The notes: generated by a model from the letters alone, not told the origin. A stretch of DNA of 64,000 nt from Amaranthus tricolor (GCF_026212465.1 NC_080056.1:6098017-6162016); one strand, 5' to 3'; positions 11,427-24,278 are shown, counted from the first letter of the stretch. Numbers and translations are program-made.

Positions 11427-13590
11427 ATGAAAGAAAAATATGTAGCTCATGTTTTAGCTGTTCCTTATCCAAGTCAAGGACATATATGTCCTATGCTTCA
11501 ATTTTGTAAATGTTTGGTCTCTAGAGGTGTCAAGGCCTCTTTTGCTATCACTAACTACATCTCCAACACCCTTAACCCGAAATTCGACGACGAATGCCTT
11601 CGTTTCGTAACCATTTCCGATGGCTACGACGAGGGCGGTTTCATGGAGGCTAAAAGTGTTTCGGACTACCTTGCTCGTCTTGAGTCGGTCGGATCCCTCG
11701 CTCTTGGTGACGCGATAGAACAAGATGTTGATAGTCCAAACCCTATCACATGTGTAGTGTATGATGCATTTTTACCTTGGGGGTTAAATGTTGCTAAGAA
11801 ATATGGGTTAAAAGGGGCAGTTTTTTTTACTCAAGCATGTGGGGTGAATTATGTTTATTACTTGATACACCATGGGAAGTTGTCTATGCCTGTTAATGGT
11901 CCATGGGTGGATGTTCCTGGGTTACCACAATTGGGTGTAGATGATTTGCCATCATTTGTAGGTGCACCTGAGTCATACCTTGCCTATCTGCAGTTGGTTT
12001 TGAATCAAAACTCTAATGTGGATGCAGCTGATTACGTGCTTGTTAATACTGTCTATGAATTGGAGGATAAGGTAAACTTTTTTGGTTACTCATTCGGTTG
12101 TTTTGAATGTGTTGCTGTTGTTGGTTGGTTCGATCATGTCGTCTGTCCTTAAGAGATTGCAACAATAGCATTTGACACAAAGTTTAAGAATAGTGGGGTC
12201 ATTTAAATTGTCGGAATGATATTAAAAGAAAAGGCAAATATATGGATGAGAATCAAAGAAAATGGTAGAGATATTTCCATAAAGGGGAATTATAGCAAAG
12301 TAGAAGGAATTGACTACACGAGAAAGTGTGACAATTTTAATGGAACATAGAAACATAACTTACGTAGACAAGATAACTGTTAATTGAGATGTTTAGTGAA
12401 ATTAATTATATATGGAGAAGAGAACATGATCTAAATAAATATACATAAGACTAATGCAATGTCGACCCTGAGTAAAAATTATTGTAAGTTCTGTTCAATG
12501 AATATATATTTCATTAAGTCATTAATAATTTTTTCTGTCTTTTAGATATATAATATAACCAATTTTTTTTTATCATAAACAATAAATTCGAAAAATGATC
12601 AAATTAGTCATGAGAGTATTGATACAACTATCCCAATTGGAGAAATATAAATTTGAACAAGATTAGAATAGTCGTAAAAGATCATAGATTATATTATAGG
12701 GTTAGGATTGGATGAACTTTTTAATACGTAGGTAGGACCATTGGGGCCTCGGTAAAAAGAGAGGTCTTGAGTGATCGATCATTGTGCTCTCCTATTGAAA
12801 TCAATATGGACTAACATCCAATCGTTGTTGTTCTCAGGTAGTTGATGCAATGTCTAATGAATGTCCATTATTGACAATTGGTCCAACAATTCCTTCCTAC
12901 TACCTTGACAAACAAAGACCATGGGACAAAACTTATGGTCTAGATCTCTTCCATTTAGACCCTTCTCCTACCACCAATTGGTTAAGCACTAAGCCACCAA
13001 GATCAGTAATTTATGTCTCATTTGGTAGCATGGCATGTCTACCCAAAGACCAAATGCAAGAATTAGCCTTAAGTTTAAAGGAAAGTGCTTACAACTTTTT
13101 GTGGGTTGTTAGAGCTTGTGAGGAAGCTAAACTTCCTAAGGAATTTGTTTATGACACATCTTCAAAAGGGTTGATTGTTAGATGGGCACCACAACTTGAG
13201 GTGCTCGCTAGCGAGGCTATTGGGTGTTTTTTGACTCATTGTGGATGGAACTCGACGCTGGAAGCATTGGTGATGAGTGTTCCTATGGTAGGAATGCCAC
13301 AATGGACTGATCAACCCTTGGATGCTAAGCTTATTGAGGATGTTTGGAAAGTGGGAATAAGAGTGAAAGTTAATGAGAATGGGCTTGTTGAAAGAGAGGA
13401 AATTGGAAGGTGTATAGTTAGTGTAATGGAAGGGGAAACAAGAAGTGAGTTAGTTGAAAATGCTAAGAAATGGAAGGGTTTAGTGAAGAAAGCAATTTGT
13501 CAAGGTGGATCTTCTGATAGGAATATTGGTAAGTTTATAAATAACATCTCAAACTCATTGGGAGGCGAGTGCAGCGAGAATCGAACCTAA
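11427..13590 (+). CDS. UDP-glycosyltransferase, UGT74-like (tandem copy A)
   Basis: Two exons, 11427-12071 and 12838-13590, joined in phase 0, give 465 aa, normal for family 1 plant glycosyltransferases. These cytosolic enzymes move glucose from UDP-glucose onto small acceptors. The N-terminal acceptor half has the catalytic His in PYPSQGH and the partner Asp in VVYDAFLPW. The C-terminal half carries the 44-residue PSPG donor-binding box at 13182-13313, from WAPQLEVL through HCGWNSTLEA to PQWTDQ; the final Gln favours glucose. The PQWTDQ ending, N-terminus and single intron place it near the UGT74 clade, whose members act on salicylate, auxin, jasmonate, thiohydroximate or terpenoid acids. 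The acceptor cannot be read from the sequence. Copy B lies 3 kb downstream in the same orientation. No disabling change is visible. Confidence 0.93.
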
Positions 13591-14385
13591 AATCTTAATA
13601 AAGAAAAATAGAACATGTTTTAGCTGAGTCAAAACTCAATTCTCAATTAACTTGTCATTTAAAAAACTCATGAATGATGTTCTTTGTGTAACTAATTGCA
13701 TTGTAATTGACATACATGAAAAAATAATTATTTCGTTTTATTGAGCCTTTTTTATTTCTAACTAGGGAGATATAAAAGATCATTATATTGATGATATGTT
13801 GATTTGTGGTCCTAATAGCTAATTAATTAATGACACTAAATCTGTGTTACCATCTTAAATTTTACGAGATTACTTGATTGAATTCGAAAAAACATGCTTT
13901 AGGACATTGATATTTTCTTTGTCTTTTATGTTGTTTACATGTTGATTTGAGGTCCTAATTTGAAGTTAACCAATGAGACTAAATCTATATTATCATCTAA
14001 CTTTGAATGTAATCGATGAGATTCTTGAGATATGGTTGAAGAAAACTGAGAACATTGGATTGCTTATAGGAAGATTGAGTAGATATTAACTCTAGTGAAG
14101 AAGAATGGAATGCACTTTATAGAAAATTTGAATAAAATAAGATTATTTAACAACTTAATTCTAAAAACTAAGCGTCCGTACATCCAAACCTAGCGTTGGA
14201 GTAAATCGCTGTTATTAACAGCGAAAGACAAAAAAAAAAATAATAAATAAAAGCCATAAGTCGCTGTTAGTAACAACAACTTTAAGGTTAACTGATCAAC
14301 TCCTTAATCTCGTAGGTTGGAATGAGGAAGTAACTGAGAACTGAAAACTTAAAACGCATTAAGTCCCTGTTACTGATAGCGACTT

Positions 14386-14481
<96 letters not shown>

Positions 14482-16486
14482 AGTTGCTGCTAGTAATAAG
14501 GACATACTCCAAGGCTAGGTTTGGATACGGACGCTTATTTTGAAAATTAAGTTTTCACGAAGCTTATTTTTGAAATTAAGTTGTTAAAACATCTTATTTT
14601 ATTCAAATTTTCGCACTTTATACTTAAACATCTTAAGAGTACCATGGAGAAGAATAAAGTGATGCCAGTTAGGTCAGTGATAATGATGAGGTTTATTTCA
14701 CTAATAGTATTGTGTTTTTTTGAATGGAGCTGTAATTTTTATGCAAGTCAATCAAACAAACTTATATAGTTTGGTCTTTTATATTGAGTTTATAGCCCTT
14801 GAGCTTGTGGGACAAGAAGGGGATTGATTATGGGTACTTTTATAGTGGGGGCATAAAAATGCTCATTTTTTTCTTATAAATTTGGAAAAAGCATATAATG
14901 ATGTTGCTTTGAGTATGATATATAATGGGAAAAAATAAGTATATTGATACAACATGATCCCATGAGACATTTGCTTAAGTATAGTGTTGTTTCTCTAGAC
15001 CTTGTGGGCTTTACATGCAACTCAATGTGTAATATTGTTATTATTGGACTTGTAAGATAATAATCAATTTTTAATTGAGTTCGCTAAAAAACATTAAAAT
15101 TGTGTTTAGAATATTTATTTATTTATTTCATTTTATGTTTATTTATTTTTATTTTTACATAAATTATCGAAAATTAATCGATAAAAATTTAAAATGGTGT
15201 CTAGTTAATTTACGAAAAATCATATAGATTGCGTTTACGTTAAACAAGCATTGAGTTTGATAAATTGAAAAAAATCCGAATTTTATTTGGAGGGAGGGAT
15301 AAAAATAAATAATTTTTTCAAAAAGTAGCAACACAAAAAAAAGCGATAAATAAAAAGGAAATTACCTTCCACTCAATTTTACTTGTTATTTGCTTGCCTT
15401 TTGTTTCAGTTGACATACAAATACACTCTCTTAATTCAAGTATAAAAAGAGAATAGAAAATTAATAAATAAAAATTTGTTTTTTTGGTGATAAATAACTA
15501 AATATTGCCCATATTGGATTTGGGAGTATATGCTTAAAGGGCACAGTCAGTTACAAGTATTTCTAATGCAAAATCATCGTTATTGTTCCAAACACAACCG
15601 TCCCACTTTATACATCACATGCAACCAATTTCCCTAACAAGATAAACTCTAGCCCTACCATAATTTTTTGTACTACATACAATCATTCTTTTTTTTTTTT
15701 AATTTGGACACACTTAAATATTCCGTTAAACAACTAATAACTAATAGCAATAATTGAATTGATTAGTTATTTTAACTAATTAATTTTAAATATTAATTAG
15801 TTGATTTATGACAAGTTATTTTAACAGCTAATTTAGCAAGCACTATCATTGAATAGTTTGACCACTCAATTATCCAGGGAAATTTGTCATTAACAATACA
15901 ACTTATTTGCGTTCCAAAGAGAATAAGTTGATTTATGGTTTATTTTTAACTAAACCCACTAAAGAGGTTTTTTGCTAAGAATAAACCCACTTAATGTTTA
16001 ATAGGTTACAAAACATGTAACTAAGGATTCATTCTTAGCTAATCGCGAATAGGTTGTATTATTCTCAGTAAAAAAACCCCCTTAGATGGGTTTATTCAAA
16101 AATAAATCATAGGTGGGTTTATTCTTATCAGATTGCAAATAGGTTGTATTATTAATGACAAATTGCCCAATTATCTATTTGTAACTATTAAGCTGAAATT
16201 GTCCAACAAATTATTTTGATAAAAAATCCATGTCCCCATATTGATCGAGGGAAAAAATAATTGATGTCATTAATAACTAAAAAAATGCAAATGGGATGCA
16301 AATTCTTGCTAATGAATGGTATATCCAGCACACCTTGTGTGGAAGGTGACTACCTAACCAACTCAATCAAGTTCATTCTTTACACTCCATAGCAGTACTA
16401 CTAAATTTTTAGAAATTTTATAATATTGTTACTTGTCTACCTCAACTACCTATCAGATCCGCTCCTGCATGTCCCACCTCATCTTC
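13591..16486. other. Intergenic region between the two UGT genes
   Basis: Nearly 3 kb without a supportable gene. It contains the long AT microsatellite at 14389-14478. That microsatellite is bracketed by the inverted motif AAACCTAGCGTTGGAGTA (about 14186) and its near reverse complement CTCCAAGGCTAGGTTTGG (about 14506). The inverted flanks suggest a small MITE carrying the simple repeat. The rest is AT-rich and I see nothing else. Confidence 0.5.
14389..14478. repeat. (AT)n microsatellite, about 45 units
   Basis: About 90 bp of uninterrupted AT dinucleotides between the two UGT genes. It is long enough to be highly polymorphic and to extrude a cruciform. The run may also be mis-sized in an assembly. 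Confidence 0.98.
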
Positions 16487-16492
16487 ATATAA
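16487..16492 (+). promoter_or_regulatory. Candidate TATA box for UGT copy B
   Basis: A TATAAG motif in the context CTTCATATAAGAAAAGG lies about 65 bp upstream of the start codon at 16552. This suits a short plant leader. It is assigned on position and sequence only. Confidence 0.4.
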
Positions 16493-16551
16493 GAAAAGGG
16501 GAGCTCATTATACATTCATGATCAAAATCTTTTTAAGAACATAGGTAAAAT

Positions 16552-18817
16552 ATGGATACTCATGAAACATATGAAAAACCAAGAAAAGGAGCTCATGTTT
16601 TAGTATTTCCATACCCTTTACAAGGCCACATTAACCCAATGCTTCAATTCTCTAAACGTTTAGCTTCCAAAGGCCTTAAAATCACCATTATCACTACAAC
16701 CACCATTCCAAATCATATTTCTTCTTCTCAATCACAATCCAATCCTTCTTCCCTAGATTTTTTAAGAATTTTCGATGGTTACGAGGGTGAACCCGACAAA
16801 CGTAACTTTGATGAATACATTAATCTATTAAAGGTTTCAACTTCACGTAGTTTACATGAACTACTTGAATATTACAACCAAAATAAAATGGATATTTACC
16901 CGGGTCCAAATATGGTTATATACGACTCTTTTATGCCTTGGGTGTTACAAGTTGTTAAAAATTGTGGGTTTCAAGGGGCCCCATTTTTTACCCAATCATG
17001 TTTGGTTAATTCTATTTATTATTATGCTTATAAAGGTGATTTGATTAGTCCATTTTGTGGGTCGGATCTTGTGTCCTTGCCTTCGGTTGGATCTTTGTTA
17101 CGGGTCCATGATTTGCCTACTTTTGTTTCTTATCCTACCTTATATCCAGAGAAATTGGTGAAGCTTTTGTTGGATCAATTTTCTAATTTGGAGGATGTCT
17201 CCTTTGTGTTTATCAATACTGTGGATGTGTTGGAGAGTAAGGTAGGTCTCAATGTTTCTTAAAATTGTCAATTATTATCTATGTGTGAGTTTTAAATGGT
17301 GAAACGAGAAATGTATGATCCAGTTAAAATAACTTTTTTGTGTTTAGGGTTTTGAAGGGATTGAAAAACAATAAGGAAGCTTTCTTATATTGTTACTTTG
17401 TTAGAGCAATCTAACATAAATTTGAATTTAACCATCAGTTTAAACTTTTAATTGAGTTGATTTGTTGACATAGTATTATAAGCCAACATAAGGTAAGAGG
17501 AGGGAGACATTTACACTTTTACCCAAATAACTCTCGTGTGAGAGGGAGCTTTAGAATATATTATAAATTATAAAGCATCTATCATTTGCTTAAACTTTTG
17601 ATTGAATTGGTTCCTTGACTTATAATTCTAATAGTGGGGCACCATTCAAGAGACAGAGAAAGTAGTCCATATTCGTATAACCAGCTAGAATGAAAGGCCA
17701 TGATACTGTGTTTGTTAAATTTATTAGAGTACACTGATGAGGCTTCAACCATAAGCTTTACCTGTTGGTTGAGTTGATCCCTTGGTATAATATCAATATT
17801 CAGAAGTAACAGTGATAATATGATCACGAGTTCAAATCTTATAAGCTTGACCTTGGTTGATTTGATTCTTTGATGATATGAGAAGGCATACATTGCATCC
17901 ACGCTTCAAGCGCAAAAGGCTCTCATGTGTAGGGGCGTGATAGAGTATATAATATACCCTAGAGTTTTAACTATCAGCTTAAGTTTTGAATTGAGTATTT
18001 GTAAATCCAGATAGTATTCTTTAAACATGATGAATGTTTATAATTTGTGACATATTTCTAAAACTTCGTTTTGTTATTGAAATGATAGGTCTTAGAGTGT
18101 ATGGCAAGACTATGGCCGGTGAAAACAATAGGACCATGTATCCCTTCAATGTACTTGGACAAATGCTTACAAGATGATAAAGATTATGGACTAAGTCTTT
18201 TGGAGCCTCAGATAGATGTATGTATTAAATGGCTAAATACAAGAGAAACTTGCTCTGTGGTGTATGTATCAATGGGTAGTTTGGCTTCGCTAGGAAGTGA
18301 ACAAATGAAACAAATAGCTAATGCTTTGGTGAAAAGCAAAAAATATTTTTTATGGGTTGTTAGGCCTTCAGAAGAGAATAAGCTTCCGCTGAATTTCAAG
18401 GAGAACACATCGAAAAGAGGTCTAATCGTTAATTGGTGCCCTCAGCTTGAGGTATTAAGTCATATTGCCTTAGCCTGTTTCGTGACTCATTGTGGATGGA
18501 ATTCGATATTAGAAGCTATTAGTTTGGGAGTACCGATTGTTGGATTTCCACAATGGACGGATCAACCAACCAACGCAAAATGTATTGTTGAATTTTGGAA
18601 GATTGGAGTCAAGGTGAGGGTTGATGAGAAGGGATTTTTAAGTAGTAATGAACTAGAGTTTTGCATTAGAGAGGTGATGGAAGGGGAACATGCAAAAGAG
18701 TTCAAAAGTAATGCAAATAAGTGGAAGCTACTCACTACACATGCAATGGAACAATGTGGTACCTCTAATAGGAACATTGAAGAATTTGCTTCCACTTTGT
18801 TATCCCCCTCACTTTAA
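16552..18817 (+). CDS. UDP-glycosyltransferase, UGT74-like (tandem copy B)
   Basis: Two exons, 16552-17241 and 18089-18817, joined in phase 0, give 472 aa. The intron falls at the same point as in copy A, after the conserved (V)LE(S/D)K near residue 215-230, which supports origin by tandem duplication. The catalytic His (PYPLQGH) and Asp (VIYDSFMPW) are present. The PSPG box runs from WCPQLEVL to PQWTDQ (about 18435-18566). It reads HCGWNSILEA, with Ile where copy A and most family members have Thr. The acceptor-facing half differs strongly from copy A, including a serine-rich loop after TTTTIPNHISSS, so substrate preference has probably diverged. It has a short leader preceded by a TATA-like motif. 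The intron carries degenerate repeats. Probably functional. Confidence 0.93.
17440..17995. repeat. Degenerate multi-copy repeat inside UGT copy B intron
   Basis: At least four versions of the phrase 'CTTAAACTTTTGATTGA(A/G)TTGGTTCCTTGAC' in varying states of decay start near 17437, 17588, 17755 and 17975. The reverse orientation of the same family appears near 55840-55880 and 56045-56080. This looks like an old dispersed repeat that was inserted or duplicated several times in one intron. Confidence 0.5.
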
Positions 18818-21638
18818 GATACAATTATATTACTACTTTATTAATATTTATATTTATGTTGTACTTCAATGAACAACTCTAGTTTAGTTTTAGCCGATCA
18901 AACAAACAAAATTGATTCGATAAATAATAACTTTAAATCTAACTTAAAAGCTTGCTTTTAAGACAAAATCAAAAAATTACTATTAATAACTTTTGCAATG
19001 GTTTTTTAACTCACTTTTTGTTCAACGCAATTAATTGCTTTAAAACTAATTTTACCAAATATTTCAATAATAGTTGACTTAAGTAGTTGAATTCACTATT
19101 GAGATTAACCACTATTTTTAAGTGGTCAAATTAGATAACGATTTACCAAACAAACCCACTTAAAGACCATTTGGGTATCATGACGCTGATTTAAACAGGT
19201 TTAAATACCAACTTAAACATGTTAAAATACCAACTTAAGCAGCATAATACACCAATTTAAACAGGTTAAAATATCAACTTCAATATGTTAATATCAATTT
19301 AAACAGGTTAAAATACTAACTTAAGCAACATAAAACACCAACTTAAACATGTTAAAATACCAAATTTAATAGGTTAAAACACCAACACAAAAAAGGTTAA
19401 AATACCAACTTATGCAACATAAAACATCAACTTAAACAAGTTAAAATACCAACTTAAGCAGCATAAAACATCAACTTAAACAAGTTAAAATATCAACTTC
19501 AACATATTAAAACTCCAACTTCTATAGGTTAAAAAACCAATTTCAACAGGCTAATACACCAACTAAAACGATTTTTGAAATACATTATATGCATGTTTAA
19601 GGATATTTTCCTTTTTTCATAAATAAATCACGTTAGACTGACCTAAGAAACATCTCTTTGAGAGACCGTCTCTAGAAAAGTCGTAATAAAGAATTTACAA
19701 TTTTAACATGATTATATTTTCTCTTTCCATTGCAAAAGGAATTCACAATTCCGTCCTTAAGGTGAGAATCAAATCATAATCTTGCGACAAAACCAGTATT
19801 TACTCAAATAACTTTAACAATTAAGATAAAATTTAATTCCCCAAAGTTTGAAAACCTAAAATTAAGAAATCAATGACAGAATTTAGCATGTGAATTCTGT
19901 AATAGCGCTATCCATTTCTCACTTTGAATTTTGAACTTCACTCTTTTTCCTTTTACTTCTGTTTCTCTTTCTTCAACATTCTCCATATCCATTTACTCAA
20001 ATAGTACCTAACTTAGCTTTGATTACTCAACAAATCAATCATTCCCCAATTTCAAAAGCTTACATCTCTTTTTCTGAAGACATAATAAAGCAAATCAGGG
20101 TATTTTTTTTCTTTAACTTCTTTATTTTTTTTTCGATCTGAATCTTTTAGTTTTGTTAAAGTTTGATTAATATTTGGTATTAATTGAATCAATAAGAATT
20201 GGGTTTATTTGTTTCTTCGTATTTGCTACTTAGATTTTCTGTTGATGTAACATAATATTTTTGCTATTACTTGCTTTGATCTGCTCAATAATTTCCCAAA
20301 AAATTCCTCTTTGTTACTTTATTTTCATTGGATTTATTCTCTTTATGATTTTGAGATGTTAGAATGATGTATTTGATAACCTATAATTTTATTAACTATT
20401 TTGACCAATTAAAATTAACGAGCAACTTGTAAATTAGTTAATTCATAACAATAAAATGATTCGACCCGACTAATTTATGGAATAATTTATTTTTGTGTAT
20501 TTTTTTGTTGTTAAATGTGTCATTGTAGTCAATTTGTTTTCATTGGATTCAATCATTTTAAGACTATGTTTCTTTACATATGTTGGGTGGTTTGCTATAC
20601 AGCTTTCAAATTTAGTGTACAACTAATTTACTTACTAAATTTATGTATCAATTTTTGTGGGTTTCATTTGTTAATTATATCCTTGGAGTTAACTAAAGTT
20701 TAAGCTTAATAAGCGTTTCATTCAAGAATGCAATGTAAACTAATTATCCTTGATTTTTTAATCATCATTCCTCTTTTGGGTTGATCCAACAATTTTTGAT
20801 CATATGTACTATTATAATGTATTGAAACTTTTTTGTTATAAAATTTATAGAATCAGATATTTATTTACACATAAATTTTCATAAGCGAAGCAAAAGTTGA
20901 CAAATTCTTTGAAAGCCTTGTGCAGTTACAAAAATTACGATATTATTCTAACAACTTTATATCTTTTAACACTTAACATTACTATGTAATTTAATATTGA
21001 GGCTTCAATTTTATGCGGTGCTATGCCGTTAAACATGTTGAATATGCTCATAATTTTTCTATTTTCATAGAAATTTGTCTCTTAGAAAGTTGATAGTTTT
21101 GGTTTTGTTTGCTTAACAAAATAAACTAAAATCATGTTTACTTTTCTTGAAGTATGACTTCTACACTTCAGTGGAATTCAACAACCATATGTACCCATTG
21201 GAAATTAAAATTACTTATTAGTGTCAAATAAATAATTGTAGGAAATTCCTAGTATTTTAACAAGGGAAATAAATTTTGAGGAACTACCAACTTCCATGTG
21301 AATTCACTTCTTATGTTAAACTTATGTTAAACTTAACCACCTCTTGTTAGATTTGGAACTGACTTAGCTAACGATGATTTTATTTACAAGTATAGAATTG
21401 ACTCGGTGTTTAGTGAATAAAAAAGATTTAAATTTGGATTTGAGTCGATTCCACCATAGTTTTAAAAGTAGTTAAAATTGAAATTATATGAAACATTTCC
21501 AAACTTCATCATTCTCACTTTCTTCATCAATAATTTCATAATTGAAATCTATAATTTGAAATGATATACTTGTTTCCGAACACAACCTTATGTTATTTTG
21601 ACTTTTTGATGCAGTAAAGGGATTTGAGGCACCAAAAT
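18818..21638. other. Intergenic region and probable leader of the UVI4-like gene
   Basis: It holds the minisatellite at 19180-19575. A pyrimidine-rich stretch at about 19915-20097 looks like a transcribed leader and ends near a donor-like TCAGG/GTATT. An acceptor GATGCAG at about 21614 precedes the UVI4-like start codon by 25 bp, so a ~1.5-kb leader intron is likely. No other gene was found. Confidence 0.45.
19180..19575. repeat. Degenerate AT-rich minisatellite, ~20-22 bp period
   Basis: About 18 imperfect tandem units, consensus near ACCAACTTAAACAGGTTAAAAT. They alternate between an AACAGGTTAAAAT form and an AAGCAGCATAAAAC form, which suggests a higher-order two-unit repeat. It lies 360 bp downstream of UGT copy B. 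It ends shortly before TACATTATATGCATG, and no coding frame runs through it. Confidence 0.8.
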
Positions 21639-24278
21639 ATGCATGTATCTAGAGATAGATTGTCAAGACCAGTTGACATATCTTCTATGCTCCAAAATGC
21701 CCAACGCCAAGTTAACCTTGTAGTAGATGTACCTGGGTTGCAATGGAAGGGTTTATCTACCAAGAAAGTGTCGACAAGGCGACATATCGGAGCTCAAAAA
21801 TCAGTGCATCAACGATATGTCAATCGATCTTGGATTGATAAAGAGAATCAAAGGCCAAGGACGCTACACGGCCAAGGCAAAGGCAAAGGCAAAGGCAAAG
21901 GGAAAGGGAGCATTTTACCTTCTTGGTATCCTAGGACACCTCTAAGGGACATCACTGCAATTGTTAGAGTAATTCTTCTCACACTATTTATGTGTCATTT
22001 AGTAAATTTCTTCCTTATACTTTTTATTTTTATTTGATATGGTTGCCAAGTGATGAATGTACTTGTTAATCATGCATTTTTTATCTTTGGAAAATAAAAA
22101 TAAAATTTGAATGATTGTGTTTGAGCCATATATTTTTTCACCCCTAGTAACCCCAATCTAGGTGGGCCCTAAGAGGTTTTGAATTTTGTAATTGAAGCAT
22201 GCAATTTTATCCTTTTATATACTTCATATTCTAGTTTTGGTGGGCCTTTGGAACATGCTTGATTTTGGACTTTAATGCATTAAAAAGTGCTTTGTTTCCC
22301 ATATAATGAGTAACTCCTCTATACCAATGAAATAGCCCAATTTGCTTTTGGCATGTAGAATAAGAAATTAGCTATATAGCGAGTTAAAATAGTGGGATTT
22401 ATAGAAATAAGATAAAGAATATAGAGAGTAAAAGTGGTGAAGTCATATACAGAAAATAGAAATTGCACAAATTCATTAAGATGACCTAAAATGGAAAAAT
22501 GGGCAAATTCATCTGGACGGAGGAGTACTAATTTAAGTGTTAAACAATATCTAAAGCCAACAGCTAATTCATTCACTTCAGCATACACTCCATTCACTTC
22601 AACATACATAAAAATGAAATTTTATTAACATGTTGAGTGAGGTATGCAAATAATAACTCAACCCAAAACACTTGGGTCTTGGTGGGTGTTTGGTAGCTCT
22701 TTTTGAAGGGTAATGAAATTTATAGGCAACTTCATTACCTAATGTTTGTTTTGATTGTGTGGGTAAGGTTTTCATTACTTTGTGATTCTTTTACTTTGTT
22801 ACAACAATGATATGTGAGGTAACAAATAAACAAACAAACTCAATTTTCTCTTATCCTTATGCATTCTCATACCAAACAATCAATAACAATAATACTTAAC
22901 AATACCATTACCCCTCTTTATATATTCCATTTCCATTTCTCGTATCAATTACCACCTATGTTCCTCAAACTCTTCATTTTATTTCACGTACCCGTATACG
23001 ATCCTTGATGATCGGATGTTGGTATGGGACTTAGACACATCATTTTAGGTGTAAAATTGAATATTTAGACGTATTTGACACTTGGACACGTACAAGTATC
23101 CGACATTAGTACCCGAGTCCAAGTAACATAGATCACCACTTGAAGCTGAATCTCAACATAAATAATATATATGAGGCTGAACATATGAGATAATAGAGTG
23201 AGCTATTTAAGGCATTGCTAATAATAGTTGATTACTATAATAGCATGTGTTATTTTATGCTTGGTTTCAGTTTCTGTTGCATTTCTATAAATGGGTGGAT
23301 TGTATGTTAAAGATAATTGACCTGAATCTTTGTTTTCACCTACTTTTAAGGCAACTATCTTTTGCTAAATTAGTTGGATCTTTGTAATAAGAATATAAAT
23401 CAATTTAAAATATATTTGTATTACCTAATATAGCATAAAATTGAAATTTATCACCAAACCATTCGTTAATATATATCATATTATTTTATCTTTTACTTTG
23501 TTTCTTAATTTGCTCTTTCAAATATATTATTATTATTCTCGTTAGTGAACTTCTAAGCGTTTATTAGCTTTTTCCAATTTAGTTTTGCTCTATTTGTTTT
23601 TCCCTTTTCGAGATTTGTGTTATGTTTATATTATTTCAACGACAATTAACCTTATACTTACTTTGAGTCAATAAAACTCGATGGAAAGGAAGGGAATGGG
23701 ATTTAAAGGAATATACATTTTCCTATATTTAAGATTAGAAAGGAAGGTATTTGAACGAATTAAATCCTTTTTTGTCAATACTCAAATATCTCCAAAAAAT
23801 GTAAAGATTTGAAAAGAAAGCGATGTTTTTTCCTCTCCCTTCCCTCTCGATTAAGTTCTAAACATGATGAATGCTTATTCTTTTGTCGGTATTCTTTTCT
23901 TTTCAAATTCTTATCCAAACATAATGTTAAATTTTGATGTTTTACATATATGCGCAGGCTATAGAGCGGAAAAGAGCCAAGCTTTATGATGATCAGACAA
24001 CAGAAGCTGCTCAGCATGAAGCAGAAGCATCAGTAAGTAACACTGATCAACTTAAGAATGAGATAACTAAATCATCATCCATTCCACAAGTATGTAGACT
24101 TGTTGATGAGAAAGGAAATGAAACTGATGATTCTTCTACCCCACAAAAGAAATTGTTAAACTCAATAGAACAAGTCAGCCAAATTTGGTTGGAAGATCGC
24201 CTGAAATTTGAGAAGACTCCGGCTGCTAAAAAGGCTGAAAGGAAGGAAAGGGTTCGTGTTTTGATGTCCATGCGATGA
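21639..24278 (+). CDS. UVI4: POLYCHOME/UVI4-OSD1-like APC/C inhibitor
   Basis: Two coding exons, 21639-21968 and 23958-24278, joined in phase 0, give 216 aa; family members are about 240 aa. These plant nuclear proteins inhibit the anaphase-promoting complex and so restrain endoreduplication (UVI4) or permit meiotic division transitions (OSD1/GIG1). Visible motifs, in order: N-terminal D-box RDRL at residues 5-8; a KEN tripeptide at 68-70; a (GK)n stretch at about 80-90 where relatives have Gly-Arg repeats; the family signature SWYPRTPLRDITAIVRAIER spanning the exon junction; a TPQKKLLNSIEQV helix; and a C-terminal TPAAKKAERKERVRVLMSMR ending in the Met-Arg tail. I place the start at the ATG giving MHVSRDRL, because earlier in-frame codons fall next to the splice acceptor. 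Whether it is UVI4 or OSD1 is not decided. Its 3' end is duplicated downstream at 24400-24466. Confidence 0.88.
21871..21909 (+). repeat. Coding hexanucleotide repeat (GGCAAA)n
   Basis: Five to six near-perfect copies of GGCAAA/GGGAAA within exon 1 of the UVI4-like gene encode alternating Gly-Lys. Repeat-number change would alter the length of this basic stretch in 2-residue steps without a frameshift. Confidence 0.9.
22314..22525. mobile_element. Stowaway-like MITE in the UVI4-like intron
   Basis: The left end CTCCTCTATACCAATGAAAT pairs loosely with the right end ATCTGGACGGAGGAG, followed by TA. The interior phrase TTTGCTTTTGGCATG recurs at about 34640 in the ILK gene, showing a dispersed family. 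Confidence 0.55.

Noticed and set aside
14288..14512. Minus-strand frame of alternating Ile-Tyr
   Set aside because: It is a translation of the (AT)n microsatellite, not a gene.
19180..19575. Possible CRISPR-like array
   Set aside because: The units are contiguous degenerate repeats without spacers, in a plant nuclear context; it is a minisatellite.
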